Source of the DNA: Arthrobacter sp. Bi83
GTDB lineage: Bacteria; Actinomycetota; Actinomycetes; Actinomycetales; Micrococcaceae
DNA length: 44,904 nt
Direction of reading: 5' to 3'
Assembly: GCF_918698095.1 (NCBI RefSeq)
Contig: NZ_CAKKLY010000039.1
Location: forward strand, 1-44,904
A model generated the notes under the pieces. The model did not search any database and was not told the DNA's origin. It saw only the letters and a program-made list of their open reading frames with translations. Made by a program: the position numbers and the translations under genes. Below are positions 24,307-33,393 of the stretch, piece by piece (position 1 is the stretch's first letter; each line of letters starts with the position of its first letter).

Positions 24307-26136
24307 CTACTCCCCCAGGACTTCGAGCGCCTCGAGCCATTCGAGCTCCAGGGCTTCGCGGTCTGCGGAGAGGTCTTTGAGCTTCTTGTTCAGTTCCGCG
24401 AGCTGACCGACGGCGGAGGGGTCCGCGGAAGCCGTCGTCATCTGGGCGTGGATTTTTTCTTCCTGCTGGGTGATCTTGCCCAGCTGCCGTTCGATGCGGT
24501 TCTTGGCCTTGCGGGCGTCGCGCTTTTCGGCTTCCGAAGCTCCCGAGACGGCCTGGGCCGGGGCGGAGCTGGCCGACGTGACAGGGTTTCCGCCGCCGGT
24601 GACCGTGGAACCGGCGAGGGCGGACTCGCGGAGTTCGAGGTACTGGTCCACTCCGCGCGGCAGGGCACGGATCTTGCCGTCGCCCAGCAGGGCCATCTGG
24701 TGGTCCGTGACTCGCTCCAGCAGGTAGCGGTCGTGGCTGACAACGACGAGCGTGCCGGGCCAGCCGTCGAGCACGTCTTCGACGGCGGCGAGGGTGTCGG
24801 TGTCGAGGTCGTTGGTCGGTTCGTCCAGCATCAGCACGTTCGGCTCCCCCACCAGCAGCCGCAGGAGCTGGAGGCGCCGGCGTTCGCCACCGGAGAGGTC
24901 CTTGACCGGGGTCCATTGCTTCTCGTTGGTGAAACCGAGCTGCTCCACAAGCTGGCCGGCGGTGAATTCCTTGCCGCCGACGTTGAAGGAGCGTTTTTCG
25001 CGCTCGATCACTTCGATCACGCGCAGGTCCGAGACGTCGTCGAGCTCCTTGACTTCCTGGGTGAGGACCGCGGTGACGACCGTCTTGCCGCGTTTGACCT
25101 TCCCGGAGCTGGGCTGGATCTCGCCGTTGAGCAGTTTCAGCAGGGTGGTCTTGCCGGCCCCGTTGACGCCCACGAGCCCCAGCCGCTCACCCGGCGCGAG
25201 GCGGAGGGTGATGTTGTCGAACAGCTTCTGGCCGGCGTCGCCGCCCAGAAAATCCAGTGACACGTGTTCAAGGTCCAGGACGTCCTTGCCAAGGCGCGCC
25301 GTGGCCATCTTACTCAGCGCCGTCGAATCACGCGGTTCGGGCACGTCCGCAATCAGGGCGTTGGCGGCCTCGATCCGGAACTTGGGCTTGGCCGTGCGGG
25401 CCGGGGCGCCCCTGCGGAGCCAGGCCAGTTCCTTCTTGACGAGCTGCTGGCGTTTGCTTTCCACCACCGATGCGGAGCGGTCGCGCTCGGCGCGGGCCAG
25501 CACGTAGGCGGCGTAACCGCCGTCGAACGGGTCCATGATGCCGTCGTGGATTTCCCACGTCTTGGTGCAGACTTCGTCGAGGAACCAGCGGTCGTGGGTG
25601 ACCACGAGGAACGCGCCCTGGTTCGCCCGCCACCGGGTCTTCAGGTGCCGGGACAGCCATGCGACGCCTTCGACGTCGAGGTGGTTCGTGGGCTCGTCAA
25701 GCATGATGACGTCGTGGTCCTCGATGAGGAGCTTCGCCAGCGCCACGCGCCGTTTCTGGCCGCCGGAGAGCGCGTGGACGTTGGCGTGCCAGTCGACGTC
25801 CGACACGAGCCCGCCCATGACCTCGCGGATCTGCGGGTTGCGGGCCCATTCGTAGTCCGCCTGGTCGCCGACGATGGCGGCACCGACCGTGAGGTCGCCG
25901 TCGAGCACGTCGCTTTGATCCAGGTAGCCGATGTTGACGTCCCCGCGCTTGGTGACCCGGCCGGAATCAGGCGTGGACCGCAGCGCAAGCAGGCGCATGA
26001 GCGTGGACTTGCCATCGCCGTTCCGGCCCACCATGCCGATCCGGTCGCCCTCCTCGAGTCCGAGAGTTACGCCATCGAGAACGGTGCGGGTTGCGTACGA
26101 GACCATGAGGTTCTCGCCGCCGAGCAGGTGTGCCAC
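24307..26136 (-). CDS. ABC-F family ATPase (translation factor-like)
   Basis: 609 aa, soluble, with two ABC cassettes and no membrane segments, hence ABC-F (EttA/Uup-like) rather than a transporter. First cassette: Walker A GRNGDGKST (37-45), signature LSGGQKRRVALAKLL, Walker B VIMLDEPTNHLD. Second: GVNGAGKTTLLKLL near 320, LSGGERRRLQLL, VLMLDEPTNDLD. The C-terminus is an Ala/Glu/Lys-rich coiled coil (NRIERQLGKITQQEEKIHAQ onwards), as in Uup. The family acts on the ribosomal E site or protects it from antibiotics; which applies here is unknown. The start is GTG at 26136; a much longer upstream reading overlaps ispE and is Pro/Ser-rich noise. It is last in the tatD-rpf-rsmA-ispE block. Confidence 0.93.
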   Translation of the reverse strand: MAHLLGGENLMVSYATRTVLDGVTLGLEEGDRIGMVGRNGDGKSTLMRLLALRSTPDSGRVTKRGDVNIGYLDQSDVLDGDLTVGAAIVGDQADYEWARNPQIREVMGGLVSDVDWHANVHALSGGQKRRVALAKLLIEDHDVIMLDEPTNHLDVEGVAWLSRHLKTRWRANQGAFLVVTHDRWFLDEVCTKTWEIHDGIMDPFDGGYAAYVLARAERDRSASVVESKRQQLVKKELAWLRRGAPARTAKPKFRIEAANALIADVPEPRDSTALSKMATARLGKDVLDLEHVSLDFLGGDAGQKLFDNITLRLAPGERLGLVGVNGAGKTTLLKLLNGEIQPSSGKVKRGKTVVTAVLTQEVKELDDVSDLRVIEVIEREKRSFNVGGKEFTAGQLVEQLGFTNEKQWTPVKDLSGGERRRLQLLRLLVGEPNVLMLDEPTNDLDTDTLAAVEDVLDGWPGTLVVVSHDRYLLERVTDHQMALLGDGKIRALPRGVDQYLELRESALAGSTVTGGGNPVTSASSAPAQAVSGASEAEKRDARKAKNRIERQLGKITQQEEKIHAQMTTASADPSAVGQLAELNKKLKDLSADREALELEWLEALEVLGE

Positions 26137-26185
26137 TGGGAACTGCTTTCTTCTGCAAACAGGGGGGCAGAAAGTTGGAAGGGTA

Positions 26186-27148
26186 TTAAAGGAGGGTATC
26201 GGAGATGATGCGGGCACCGGGAACGGGGCCATGGACGGCCAACGCCGTGAGGCCCTTGTGCTGCAGCTCCTCGGCGAGTCCCTCGGCAGCCTCCGGGTTG
26301 TGCGCCAGGAGGGCGATGGTGGGGCCGGAGCCCGAAACGATCCCTGCGATGGCTCCGCAGGACTCCCCCAGGCCGAGGGTGTCGCGGAGGCTGGGCGCGA
26401 GTTCGATGGAGGCCCGCTGGAGGTCGTTGACAAGCACCCGGCTCAGGGCATCGGGGTCACCGCTGCGCAGGGCCTGCAGGATCTTCGGATCCACCGCCGT
26501 GGGTTCATCGATCTCCACCCCTTCGGCGTCCCGCAACCGGTCCAGTGTCCGGAACACCTCCGGCGTCGAAAGCCCGAACTCTGCAGTGACCAGGACCCAG
26601 TCCATCTGCGCCCTGGCCAGGGCCGGGGAGAGGTCGTCTCCCACGCCAAGTCCCACGGCCGTGCCTCCGAGCAGCGCAAAGGGGACGTCCGCCCCCAGCT
26701 CCGCGGCCAGATGGGCAAGCTCATCCCGGGACAGTCCGCTGTTCCACAGCGCGTCGCAGGCCAGCAGCGTGGCCGCGGCGTCGGCGGATCCGCCGCCCAT
26801 GCCGCCGGCAACCGGCACGCGCTTGGTGATTTCCAGGTGCACTCCGGTGGAGTGCTCGGACACTTCGGCCATGATGGCGGCAGCCTTGTAGGCCAGATTG
26901 TGTTCGTCGAGCGGGATGTCCACGCCGTCGAGGTCAAGTGTGCTGGCGGGGCTGATGCTCACGGTGATGCCGTCATTGGCGGTGCTGGTGGCGGCCACTT
27001 CCTCATACAGCGAGACGGCCAGGTACACGCTGGCCACGGAATGATACCCGTCCGCCCGTAAGGGCCCCACGTCCAGCGAGACGTTCACTTTGCCCGGAGC
27101 TTTGACCCGGACGGTCCTTGCCGCAAAGCGCCCTCTCACTGCGTTCAT
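26186..27148 (-). CDS. ispE: 4-diphosphocytidyl-2-C-methyl-D-erythritol kinase
   Basis: 320 aa; GHMP kinase that phosphorylates CDP-ME in the MEP pathway to isoprenoids, which supply the undecaprenyl and polyprenyl carriers used in the wall. Visible motifs are the N-terminal APGKVNVSLDVGPLRADGYH (17-36), the ATP-binding loop PVAGGMGGGSADAAA (112-126), and a C-terminal GSGPTIALL near residue 285. It lies 97 bases after rsmA and 49 before the ABC-F gene, the standard actinobacterial order. Confidence 0.97.
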   Translation of the reverse strand: MNAVRGRFAARTVRVKAPGKVNVSLDVGPLRADGYHSVASVYLAVSLYEEVAATSTANDGITVSISPASTLDLDGVDIPLDEHNLAYKAAAIMAEVSEHSTGVHLEITKRVPVAGGMGGGSADAAATLLACDALWNSGLSRDELAHLAAELGADVPFALLGGTAVGLGVGDDLSPALARAQMDWVLVTAEFGLSTPEVFRTLDRLRDAEGVEIDEPTAVDPKILQALRSGDPDALSRVLVNDLQRASIELAPSLRDTLGLGESCGAIAGIVSGSGPTIALLAHNPEAAEGLAEELQHKGLTALAVHGPVPGARIISDTLL

Positions 27149-27245
27149 GACTCCAAGCTAGGGCATGGCGACGCCCGGCTCCAAGAAGGACGCGGCCTCC
27201 TGGCGTCACCCAGGGACGCTGTCGCCGGCCGCTTGCCCCGGCCGG

Positions 27246-28133
27246 TCAAGCGTCCGCGGCCTGGCGGGCCTCGGCGATCCGGGCGAAAGCGGCAATGTCG
27301 ATGACCTCACCGCGGGCCGTGGGGTCCACCCCGGCCGCGACGAGGCAGCGCTCCGCCTCGGCCGCACTGCCGGCCCACCCGGCCAGGGCCGCGCGAAGGG
27401 TTTTCCTGCGCTGGGCAAAGGCCGCATCGATCACGGCAAAGACGCGCTCCCGGCTGGCGGTGGTGGCCGGTGGCTCCCGGCGGGTAAAGGCCACGAGCCC
27501 CGACTGGATCTTGGGGGCCGGCCAGAACACGTTCATGCCGATCACTCCGGCCTTGCGCATGGTGCTGTACCACGCGGCCTTGACGGACGGCACACCGTAA
27601 ATTTTGGAACCGGGACCGGCGGCAAGACGGTCCGCCACCTCGTCCTGAACCATTACCAGACCATGACGGATCGATGGGAAATGCTGCAGGAGGTGAAGGA
27701 CTACGGGAACAGCGACGTTGTACGGAAGGTTCGCCACGAGCGACGTGGGCTCCACCGGGAGCTCGGTGACCTTCATGGCGTCGGCGCGCACGAGGTGGAA
27801 TTCGCTGGCAGCCTCCGGCCTCCACTGCCTGACAGTTTCAGGCAGCTTGGCCGCCAGCACAGGATCAATTTCGACGGCGACAACGGACTTCGCGGCATCC
27901 AGCAGCCCCAGCGTCAGCGAACCGAGACCAGGCCCGATTTCGAGGACCGTTTCGTCCGGCCCGACGCCCGCTGCCGCCACAATCCTGCGGATCGTGTTGC
28001 CGTCGATGACAAAGTTCTGGCCCAGCGTCTTCGTGGGACGGACGCCGATTTCCTCGGCCAGCCTGCGGATATCTGACGCACCAAACAGAGGAGCAGGCGC
28101 GGTACCGGGGGCGGAAGGAGTCGGGTCAGTCAC
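27246..28133 (-). CDS. rsmA: 16S rRNA (adenine1518-N6/adenine1519-N6)-dimethyltransferase
   Basis: 295 aa (KsgA). It dimethylates the two adenines in the 16S 3' hairpin and checks late 30S assembly. SAM-binding motifs: GQNF (38-41), LEIGPGLGSLT (64-74), VAVEID near 87. The catalytic NLPY motif is at 135-138. The start is GTG at 28133 with AGGA about 8 bases upstream. Upstream rpf is separated by a hairpin terminator, so rsmA-ispE-ABC-F may have its own promoter or depend on read-through. Confidence 0.97.
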   Translation of the reverse strand: MTDPTPSAPGTAPAPLFGASDIRRLAEEIGVRPTKTLGQNFVIDGNTIRRIVAAAGVGPDETVLEIGPGLGSLTLGLLDAAKSVVAVEIDPVLAAKLPETVRQWRPEAASEFHLVRADAMKVTELPVEPTSLVANLPYNVAVPVVLHLLQHFPSIRHGLVMVQDEVADRLAAGPGSKIYGVPSVKAAWYSTMRKAGVIGMNVFWPAPKIQSGLVAFTRREPPATTASRERVFAVIDAAFAQRRKTLRAALAGWAGSAAEAERCLVAAGVDPTARGEVIDIAAFARIAEARQAADA

Positions 28134-28190
28134 CTAGGTATCCTATCCCGCGGCGGGTGCCGCCGCGGTTCGGCAGCTGGCAGGGCGGCG

Positions 28191-28223
28191 AAGGCCGGGC
28201 CCGGAGACTCCGGACCCGGCCTT
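28191..28223 (-). terminator. hairpin terminator between rpf and rsmA
   Basis: A 9-bp outer stem (28191-28199 with 28215-28223) stacks on a 5-bp inner stem (28201-28205 with 28209-28213). It is 22 bases past the rpf stop on the leftward strand. U residues after the stem are few. It would uncouple rpf expression from the downstream housekeeping genes. Confidence 0.7.
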
Positions 28224-28244
28224 TCGTGGCCTCAGCGGCCGTGG

Positions 28245-29435
28245 TCAGCTGCCGGCTGCCCAGCCGCAGCCCCACGGCGAGAGGCCGCGCTCTGCATAGA
28301 CGCGGTTGGCGACGTCGATCTGCTGCGCCTTCGAGGCCTGGCTGGCGTTCGGGGCGTAGGCTCCGCCGCCGGCGCCGATCCAGGTCTGGATGTCGAACTG
28401 CAGGCCGCCGTAGTAACCGTTGCCGTTGTTGATCGACCAGTTGCCGGTCGATTCGCACTGCGCGATCTTGTCCCACATGGCTTCATTCATCATGGCGGGG
28501 GCCGCCGCACCAGAGTTGGCGGCTTCCGTCTTCGCGGCGGCTGCGGGCTTGGGCTTCTCCTTGGTGCCCACGGTGATCTTTTCCGTTACCGGCTCAAGAG
28601 TTGCCGTCGTGGAGACAAGCGTGCGGGAGGCTTCGCGGCCATCGACCAGCACGAGCTTGAACTTCTTCGTCACGGTCCCGGGAACGCCCTCCTGCGTGAC
28701 TTCCTCTTCGCCCTTGAGAACGTCGGCGCTTTCCACGGTCAGCGTCTTGAAGGCAACTTCTTCGGTGACGGTGGCGGTCTTGCTGGTGTCCACTCTGGAA
28801 ACCTTAATCACCATGTTGTTGACCACGTGCGCGTTGGCCGGCTGGGAGGTGCGGTCTGCGGCTGCCAGCCTCACGCCGGCGTCCTTGAGCACCTCTCCAA
28901 CGTTAGTGGCCGTGGTGGTGGTCTTGGCGGCCTTGCCGTCGGCAAGGATACTCACCGTCTTCGGCGTGGAGATGGCGACAAAGGAGCCGTCAACGGACAG
29001 GTGGGCGCTCTTCGGAACCGAAAGTTCGGAAGCACTGGCCACCCCGAGCTGGGTTACGAGTCCGGCAACGTCCGGGGCAGTGGTGCTGACAGTCTTTTCA
29101 GCGCCGTCCAGGCTCACTTTCACTGCCTTGGCAAGGTTGACGTTGATCACCGAGCCGTTCTCAACGTGCGCCTCCGGCGACGGTGACACGCGGTCGGCGG
29201 CGTGCAGCTCCACCTGGGCGCCCCTGACCACCTGGGCCACGGTGCCGCCAAACGTCTGAACGGAACTCACTTTGCCGTCAACGTTCAGGGTGACTGTTTT
29301 GTTGTTGCCCACAAAGGCAACCAGCCCCAGCACGAGCGCCGAGAGCACCACCATTTGGGCGGCTACCTTGACGAAACTGAACTTGCCGTCCGACGTGAAG
29401 AACTTGATCACGATTGCCCGTATCTTTTGAACCAT
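28245..29435 (-). CDS. resuscitation-promoting factor (RpfB-like: DUF348 x3, G5, Rpf domain)
   Basis: 396 aa, secreted peptidoglycan-cleaving lytic transglycosylase of the RpfB type. A short cytosolic N-terminus is followed by one membrane/signal helix (QMVVLSALVLGLVAFVG, about 27-43). Three DUF348 modules follow, starting with KTVTLNVDGKVSSVQT, KAVKVSLDGAEKTVST and KTVSILADGKAAKTTT. A G5 domain spans about 210-290. After an Ala/Pro/Lys linker comes the C-terminal Rpf domain MWDKIAQCESTGNWSINNGN, whose glutamate is catalytic, with the paired cysteines (AQCES and WGCGW) expected for its disulphide. The ATG at 29435 has no clear ribosome-binding site. A structured leader precedes it. Confidence 0.95.
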   Translation of the reverse strand: MVQKIRAIVIKFFTSDGKFSFVKVAAQMVVLSALVLGLVAFVGNNKTVTLNVDGKVSSVQTFGGTVAQVVRGAQVELHAADRVSPSPEAHVENGSVINVNLAKAVKVSLDGAEKTVSTTAPDVAGLVTQLGVASASELSVPKSAHLSVDGSFVAISTPKTVSILADGKAAKTTTTATNVGEVLKDAGVRLAAADRTSQPANAHVVNNMVIKVSRVDTSKTATVTEEVAFKTLTVESADVLKGEEEVTQEGVPGTVTKKFKLVLVDGREASRTLVSTTATLEPVTEKITVGTKEKPKPAAAAKTEAANSGAAAPAMMNEAMWDKIAQCESTGNWSINNGNGYYGGLQFDIQTWIGAGGGAYAPNASQASKAQQIDVANRVYAERGLSPWGCGWAAGS

Positions 29436-29532
29436 CCGGGCACGGGGAAAAACGCACAGAGCTCACCGCGGCAGTCACCCCAAGGGTGGATCCGGACAGG
29501 CCGGAGGTCTGCAGCAGGCATGTGCGCCGCCA

Positions 29533-29579
29533 CACTCACAGGGCAGGGCACCAGAGGCGCCCTGCCTGAAAAGTGAGTG
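29533..29579 (-). promoter_or_regulatory. extended hairpin in the rpf 5' leader
   Basis: A 7-bp outer stem (29533-29539 with 29573-29579) and an 11-bp inner stem (29542-29552 with 29556-29566, one G-U pair, 3-base loop) form one long hairpin about 100 bases before the rpf start. Further potential pairing (CGCACA with TGTGCG) links sequence nearer the start. The 29600-29660 stretch upstream is unusually AT rich and may hold the promoter. The hairpin could be the tatD terminator or an RNA control element for rpf. Confidence 0.45.
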
Positions 29580-29700
29580 ACATCATCCGGAGGCCTTCCC
29601 CGACCCCGGCTAATAGTTCTTCACTGTAATCGATCCGTTATAAAGCGGCCAAATTATCACATACCGCGTATGCAGAAGGGGGCTTCTTCAGGCCGAGCGA

Positions 29701-30588
29701 TCAGTCCCAGGATCCGTATGCCCTCAGGGTATTGGCGCTGATTTGACTGCACAGGCCGGCGAGGTCCGAATCTGTCAATTCGGCCATGGCCCGCACTGTG
29801 TAGGGGACCATGTAGCTCGCGTTGGGCCGTCCCCGGTGCGGGTGCGGGGTGAGGAAGGGCGAGTCGGTTTCGACCAGGACGAGTTCGGGATCCGCAGCAG
29901 CCAGTGAAGCCCTGAGGTTTCCCGCATTCTTAAAGGTGAGCGTTCCGGCGAAGGACATGAACCACCCTTCCGTGTTGCAGATCCTGGCCAGGTCTTCGTC
30001 GCCGGAGTAACAGTGGAACACCACCCGGTCCGGGGTGCCCTCTTCCCGCAGGACCTGCACGACGTCCTCGTGGGCGTCCCTGTCATGGATCTGCAGGGTC
30101 AGGTCCAGCCGTTTGGCAATGTCGATATGCCGCCGGAACGAATAGCGCTGGTGGACCAGCCCCTCTCCCTCGGTGCGGAAGAAGTCCAGACCGGTTTCCC
30201 CAATCGCCCGGATCCGGGGATGGGAGGCGAGATCCTCGATCTCCCGCAGCGCAGCCTCCAACTCACCCCGCCGGGCATACTCGGGGGCATCGTTAGGGTG
30301 GATCGCCACGGCACCGAGCAACCGGGCATCCATGTCAACGGCACGAACCGTGAACCTGGAGGATTCCAGGTCGGTGCCAACCTGCACGGCACCGCGGACC
30401 CCTACCGCCTCGGCGGCGTCCAGGGCAGCGCCGACCTCTACCTGGATGTCGGCGCCTGGGAAGTCGAGATGCGTGTGGTTGTCCATCACGGGAACGGGCA
30501 GGGGCGCGGGCGCAGGCGGGTAGCCCTGCTTGCCGGAACCGTCGCTGCCGGGCTCGCGATAGGGGCGGGGAGTCAGGGAGTTACACAT
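29701..30588 (-). CDS. tatD: TatD-family metal-dependent hydrolase/DNase
   Basis: 295 aa. TIM-barrel amidohydrolase-like fold with metal ligands visible: DNHTHLD (H38, H40), the glutamate in AIGETGLDFF, and histidines in LQIHDRD and VVFHCYSG, plus VETDSPFL near the C-terminus. Family members show 3'-5' exonuclease/DNase activity linked to repair. The N-terminal ~34 residues are a Pro/Gly-rich extension. The ATG at 30588 sits almost on top of its GGAGGG, and a later ATG at 30486 (MDNHTHLD) is possible. It is upstream of rpf as in many actinobacteria; metG, often next to it, is absent. Confidence 0.93.
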   Translation of the reverse strand: MCNSLTPRPYREPGSDGSGKQGYPPAPAPLPVPVMDNHTHLDFPGADIQVEVGAALDAAEAVGVRGAVQVGTDLESSRFTVRAVDMDARLLGAVAIHPNDAPEYARRGELEAALREIEDLASHPRIRAIGETGLDFFRTEGEGLVHQRYSFRRHIDIAKRLDLTLQIHDRDAHEDVVQVLREEGTPDRVVFHCYSGDEDLARICNTEGWFMSFAGTLTFKNAGNLRASLAAADPELVLVETDSPFLTPHPHRGRPNASYMVPYTVRAMAELTDSDLAGLCSQISANTLRAYGSWD

Positions 30589-30801
30589 CCCTCCAGCCTA
30601 GCTGCGGCGGACGTAAGCCCGCGGAAGAGCCGAGGCGGCCCCGGGCCGTCCAGGCAGCGGGTGCAGATTTACCCGGAACTCTCTGTCAGGTACGGCAGTT
30701 GTGTTAGTACGCTGGTACGGACAGATGTTAACGCCCAAGACGGGCAACGGCAGACTTCCGCCGCTCCGTTCCGCGCGCCACCCAGAGATGAAAGGTTGCC
30801 G

Positions 30802-31953
30802 ATGGAACCGCACCGACGCACCACGATGGATGAAGTACTCCCGGGCGGGCAAGGCTTCGCAGGAACTGCTGCGCAGGGCGGAAACCAGCTTAACGGCCAC
30901 AAACAGTCAGCCCTGGACGCCGCGGCCTTCCGCGCCGCGACCGAACGCATCCTGGACGCCATTAATACGGTGATCGACGGCAAAGCCGAGGCAGCGAAGC
31001 TCGCACTCACGGTCCTGCTCGCCCAGGGCCACCTGCTCCTGGAGGACGTGCCCGGCGTGGGCAAGACGCTCCTCGCCAAGACGCTGGCGCGCACGATCGA
31101 CTGCTCAGTCAGCCGGATCCAGTTCACTCCGGACCTTCTTCCCTCCGACGTTACCGGCGTGTCCATCTATAACCAGTCGTCGCGCCAGTTTGAGTTCCGT
31201 CCCGGCGCGGTCTTCGCGAATATCGTCATCGGTGACGAAATCAACCGCGCCTCGGCAAAGACGCAGTCCGCCCTGCTCGAATGCATGGAGGAGCACCAGG
31301 TGACGGTGGACGGAAAGTCATACAAACTCGCTGAACCATTCATGGTGGTGGCCACCCAGAATCCGATCGAGATGGAAGGGACCTATCCCCTTCCGGAAGC
31401 CCAGCGGGACCGCTTCATGGCCAGGATCTCCATGGGTTACCCGGACAAGGACTCCGAAATCGAAATGCTGGAAACGCACCAGGCCACGTCCCCGCTGGCC
31501 CGTGTGTCTTCCGTGGTTACGTCCGCGGACGTCGCCGCGATGATTGCCACGGTCCAGCGGGTGTACGTTTCGCAGTCCGTCAAGGAGTACACCGTTGCAG
31601 TGGGGCGGGCAACCCGGGACAGCGCCATGCTGCGCCTTGGGGCCAGCCCGCGTTCCATGCTTCAGCTGCTTCGCGCGGCCAAGGCCACGTCGGCGCTGGA
31701 CGGCAGGGACTTCGTGCTGCCGGACGACGTCGTCGCCGTTGCAGAATCGGTGCTGGCGCACCGGATCATCCTCGACCGCAAAGCAGCCAGCACCGGCGAG
31801 ACGCCGCAGAGCGTGATCCGCGGAGTACTCGCCAAGCTTCCCGTCAGTCAGGAGATGACCGAGTCCGCCCACGCCTCCCGGCAAGCCAGGGCGGCCGGAT
31901 CCCCGGGCGCGCCTACCGCGCGGCCGTCCCCCGAACTGCGGCCCAGCCGCTAG
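30802..31953 (+). CDS. MoxR-type AAA+ ATPase
   Basis: 383 aa. It has Walker A EDVPGVGKTLLAK (about residues 79-91), Walker B NIVIGDEINRASAKTQSALLE, and sensor 1 MVVATQNPIE, all typical of the MoxR/RavA branch, which acts as a chaperone-like maturation factor. The ATG at 30802 has GAAAGG 6 bases upstream; the long upstream in-frame reading crosses tatD on the other strand and is not coding. The Pro/Ser/Arg-rich last 30 residues are variable. It is the first gene of the moxR-DUF58-transglutaminase operon, with 12 bases to the next gene. Confidence 0.92.
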   Translation: MEPHRRTTMDEVLPGGQGFAGTAAQGGNQLNGHKQSALDAAAFRAATERILDAINTVIDGKAEAAKLALTVLLAQGHLLLEDVPGVGKTLLAKTLARTIDCSVSRIQFTPDLLPSDVTGVSIYNQSSRQFEFRPGAVFANIVIGDEINRASAKTQSALLECMEEHQVTVDGKSYKLAEPFMVVATQNPIEMEGTYPLPEAQRDRFMARISMGYPDKDSEIEMLETHQATSPLARVSSVVTSADVAAMIATVQRVYVSQSVKEYTVAVGRATRDSAMLRLGASPRSMLQLLRAAKATSALDGRDFVLPDDVVAVAESVLAHRIILDRKAASTGETPQSVIRGVLAKLPVSQEMTESAHASRQARAAGSPGAPTARPSPELRPSR

Positions 31954-31965
31954 TCAGGATTCGCC

Positions 31966-33393
31966 GTGGCACTGCTCGACAGCCTCCCCCGCCACCTTTT
32001 CAGCTCCCGCGGCTGGGGACTCCTCGCCGCCGGTGTCATTTCCCTGCTCTGCGCCCAACTCATGGGCCGCCGGGATCTCCTCGCCCTGGGCGTGCTGCTG
32101 GTGGTGCTGCCCCTTATTTCCCTCGCCGGCATCAGGCTGGTCAAGCCCCGGTTCCGCGTGTACCGCGAGTTCAGCCCGTCCACTGTCGAAACAGCCTCCA
32201 TCACCACCGTGCGGCTGGCCGTTGCCAGGACAGGCCCGGGAGTTGGCAGGGTGATCATGGAGGAACGACTTCCGACGAGATTTGGGGAATCGCCGGCGTT
32301 CCGGTTTCCCGCCAGGTCCGCCAGCGGCGGAACGAGCCGCTACGAGTACCGGCTCCGCTCCGGGAAGCGGGGGCAGTTCCTGATCGGCCCGGTGACGGCC
32401 GAGTTCACAGATCCGTTCGGGCTGTCGCTGCACAGGCACACCATTGACGACGGCGACACACTTACCGTGACGCCGGCCGCCGTCGAACTTCCTGCGACGG
32501 GACTGGCCGGGGCCCGGGGAAACGACGGCATCACGGCAACCCGGATCCGGGCCAATCCCAGTGACGACGACGTCATGACCAGGGAGTACCGGCACGGTGA
32601 TCCGATGCGGCGGGTCCATTGGCCCGCGACCGCACGCCACGGCGTTCTGATGGTCAGGCAGGAGGAATCGGTCACCACGCCGGAGGCGACGATCATCCTG
32701 GACCAGCGGTTCATCGCGTACTCCACCGGCTTCGGGTCGGTATTCAGCGGTGCCGGCGGTGATGACGGCCACGACCTCGTCACAAGTGACACCTTCGAGT
32801 GGGCTGTCACGGCCACCATGTCCGTCAGCGCGCACCTCGCCGAGCGCAATTACGCCCTCCGGTTCCTGGACGCCGCGGGGGAACCTGCCTTTCACCGCTC
32901 ACCCTCCGCACCCGAACCCGACAATGAGGAATACAGCGGAGCAGGCGGACTCCAGTCCATCGCCGAAAGCCTGGCCGCCATCCAGCTGTCCGGCCCGCAC
33001 CACATGCGCCGGGACCATGACACGGCCCGCAGGGAGCATGCCGGGAGCACCGAATACGGGCAGGCTGTCTTCGACGACCGGCTCATTGACAAGCTCGCAG
33101 CCCACCGAATGCGCGGTCCGGTTCTGGCGGTCCTCGGCAAAATTACGCTGGCCGAGGCCCGGTCGTTGGCGCCCGCCGCGGGCTACGCCGCAAACGCTTT
33201 CGCCATCGTGATCAGCGACAGGCCCGCGGAGTCCCACGATGCACTTGAGGCCCTGCGCCTCGGCGGCTGGCGAGCCGTCGCAGTGGATGCCTCCACATCA
33301 CTGCCCGCCGCGTGGACCTTCTTCGATGAAGGCGGAGGGGCCCTTTCAGCCGCGGCTGCCGACGTACGCCGGGGTGCGGGGGTGGCGCGGTGA
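31966..33393 (+). CDS. DUF58 domain membrane protein
   Basis: 475 aa. Two hydrophobic helices near the N-terminus (about 17-32 and 36-56) anchor a beta-rich then DUF58 core. The DUF58 signature is clear in MTREYRHGDPMRRVHWPATA, then RHGVLMVRQEE, about residues 204-230, leading into a von Willebrand A-like region (ATIILDQRF). DUF58 proteins accompany MoxR ATPases and are thought to be their partners. It starts with GTG 12 bases after moxR and its TGA overlaps the GTG of the next gene by four bases, so all three are coupled. Confidence 0.92.
   Translation: MALLDSLPRHLFSSRGWGLLAAGVISLLCAQLMGRRDLLALGVLLVVLPLISLAGIRLVKPRFRVYREFSPSTVETASITTVRLAVARTGPGVGRVIMEERLPTRFGESPAFRFPARSASGGTSRYEYRLRSGKRGQFLIGPVTAEFTDPFGLSLHRHTIDDGDTLTVTPAAVELPATGLAGARGNDGITATRIRANPSDDDVMTREYRHGDPMRRVHWPATARHGVLMVRQEESVTTPEATIILDQRFIAYSTGFGSVFSGAGGDDGHDLVTSDTFEWAVTATMSVSAHLAERNYALRFLDAAGEPAFHRSPSAPEPDNEEYSGAGGLQSIAESLAAIQLSGPHHMRRDHDTARREHAGSTEYGQAVFDDRLIDKLAAHRMRGPVLAVLGKITLAEARSLAPAAGYAANAFAIVISDRPAESHDALEALRLGGWRAVAVDASTSLPAAWTFFDEGGGALSAAAADVRRGAGVAR

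Noticed and set aside
26137..26433. 99-codon N-terminal extension of the ABC-F protein
   Set aside because: It overlaps ispE out of frame, is Pro/Ser/Arg-rich, and the first cassette begins directly after GTG 26136.
29436..29640. c-di-AMP (ydaO) riboswitch upstream of the rpf gene
   Set aside because: A GGGGTGA-like stretch is present, but the other conserved blocks of the ydaO class (GACAGCTAAC-like and GGTACGGAGG-like segments) are not found, so the call cannot be supported by eye.
30013..30801. Upstream extension of the moxR reading frame
   Set aside because: It lies opposite tatD and crosses the intergenic region; the ATG at 30802 has a good ribosome-binding site and the family's normal length.
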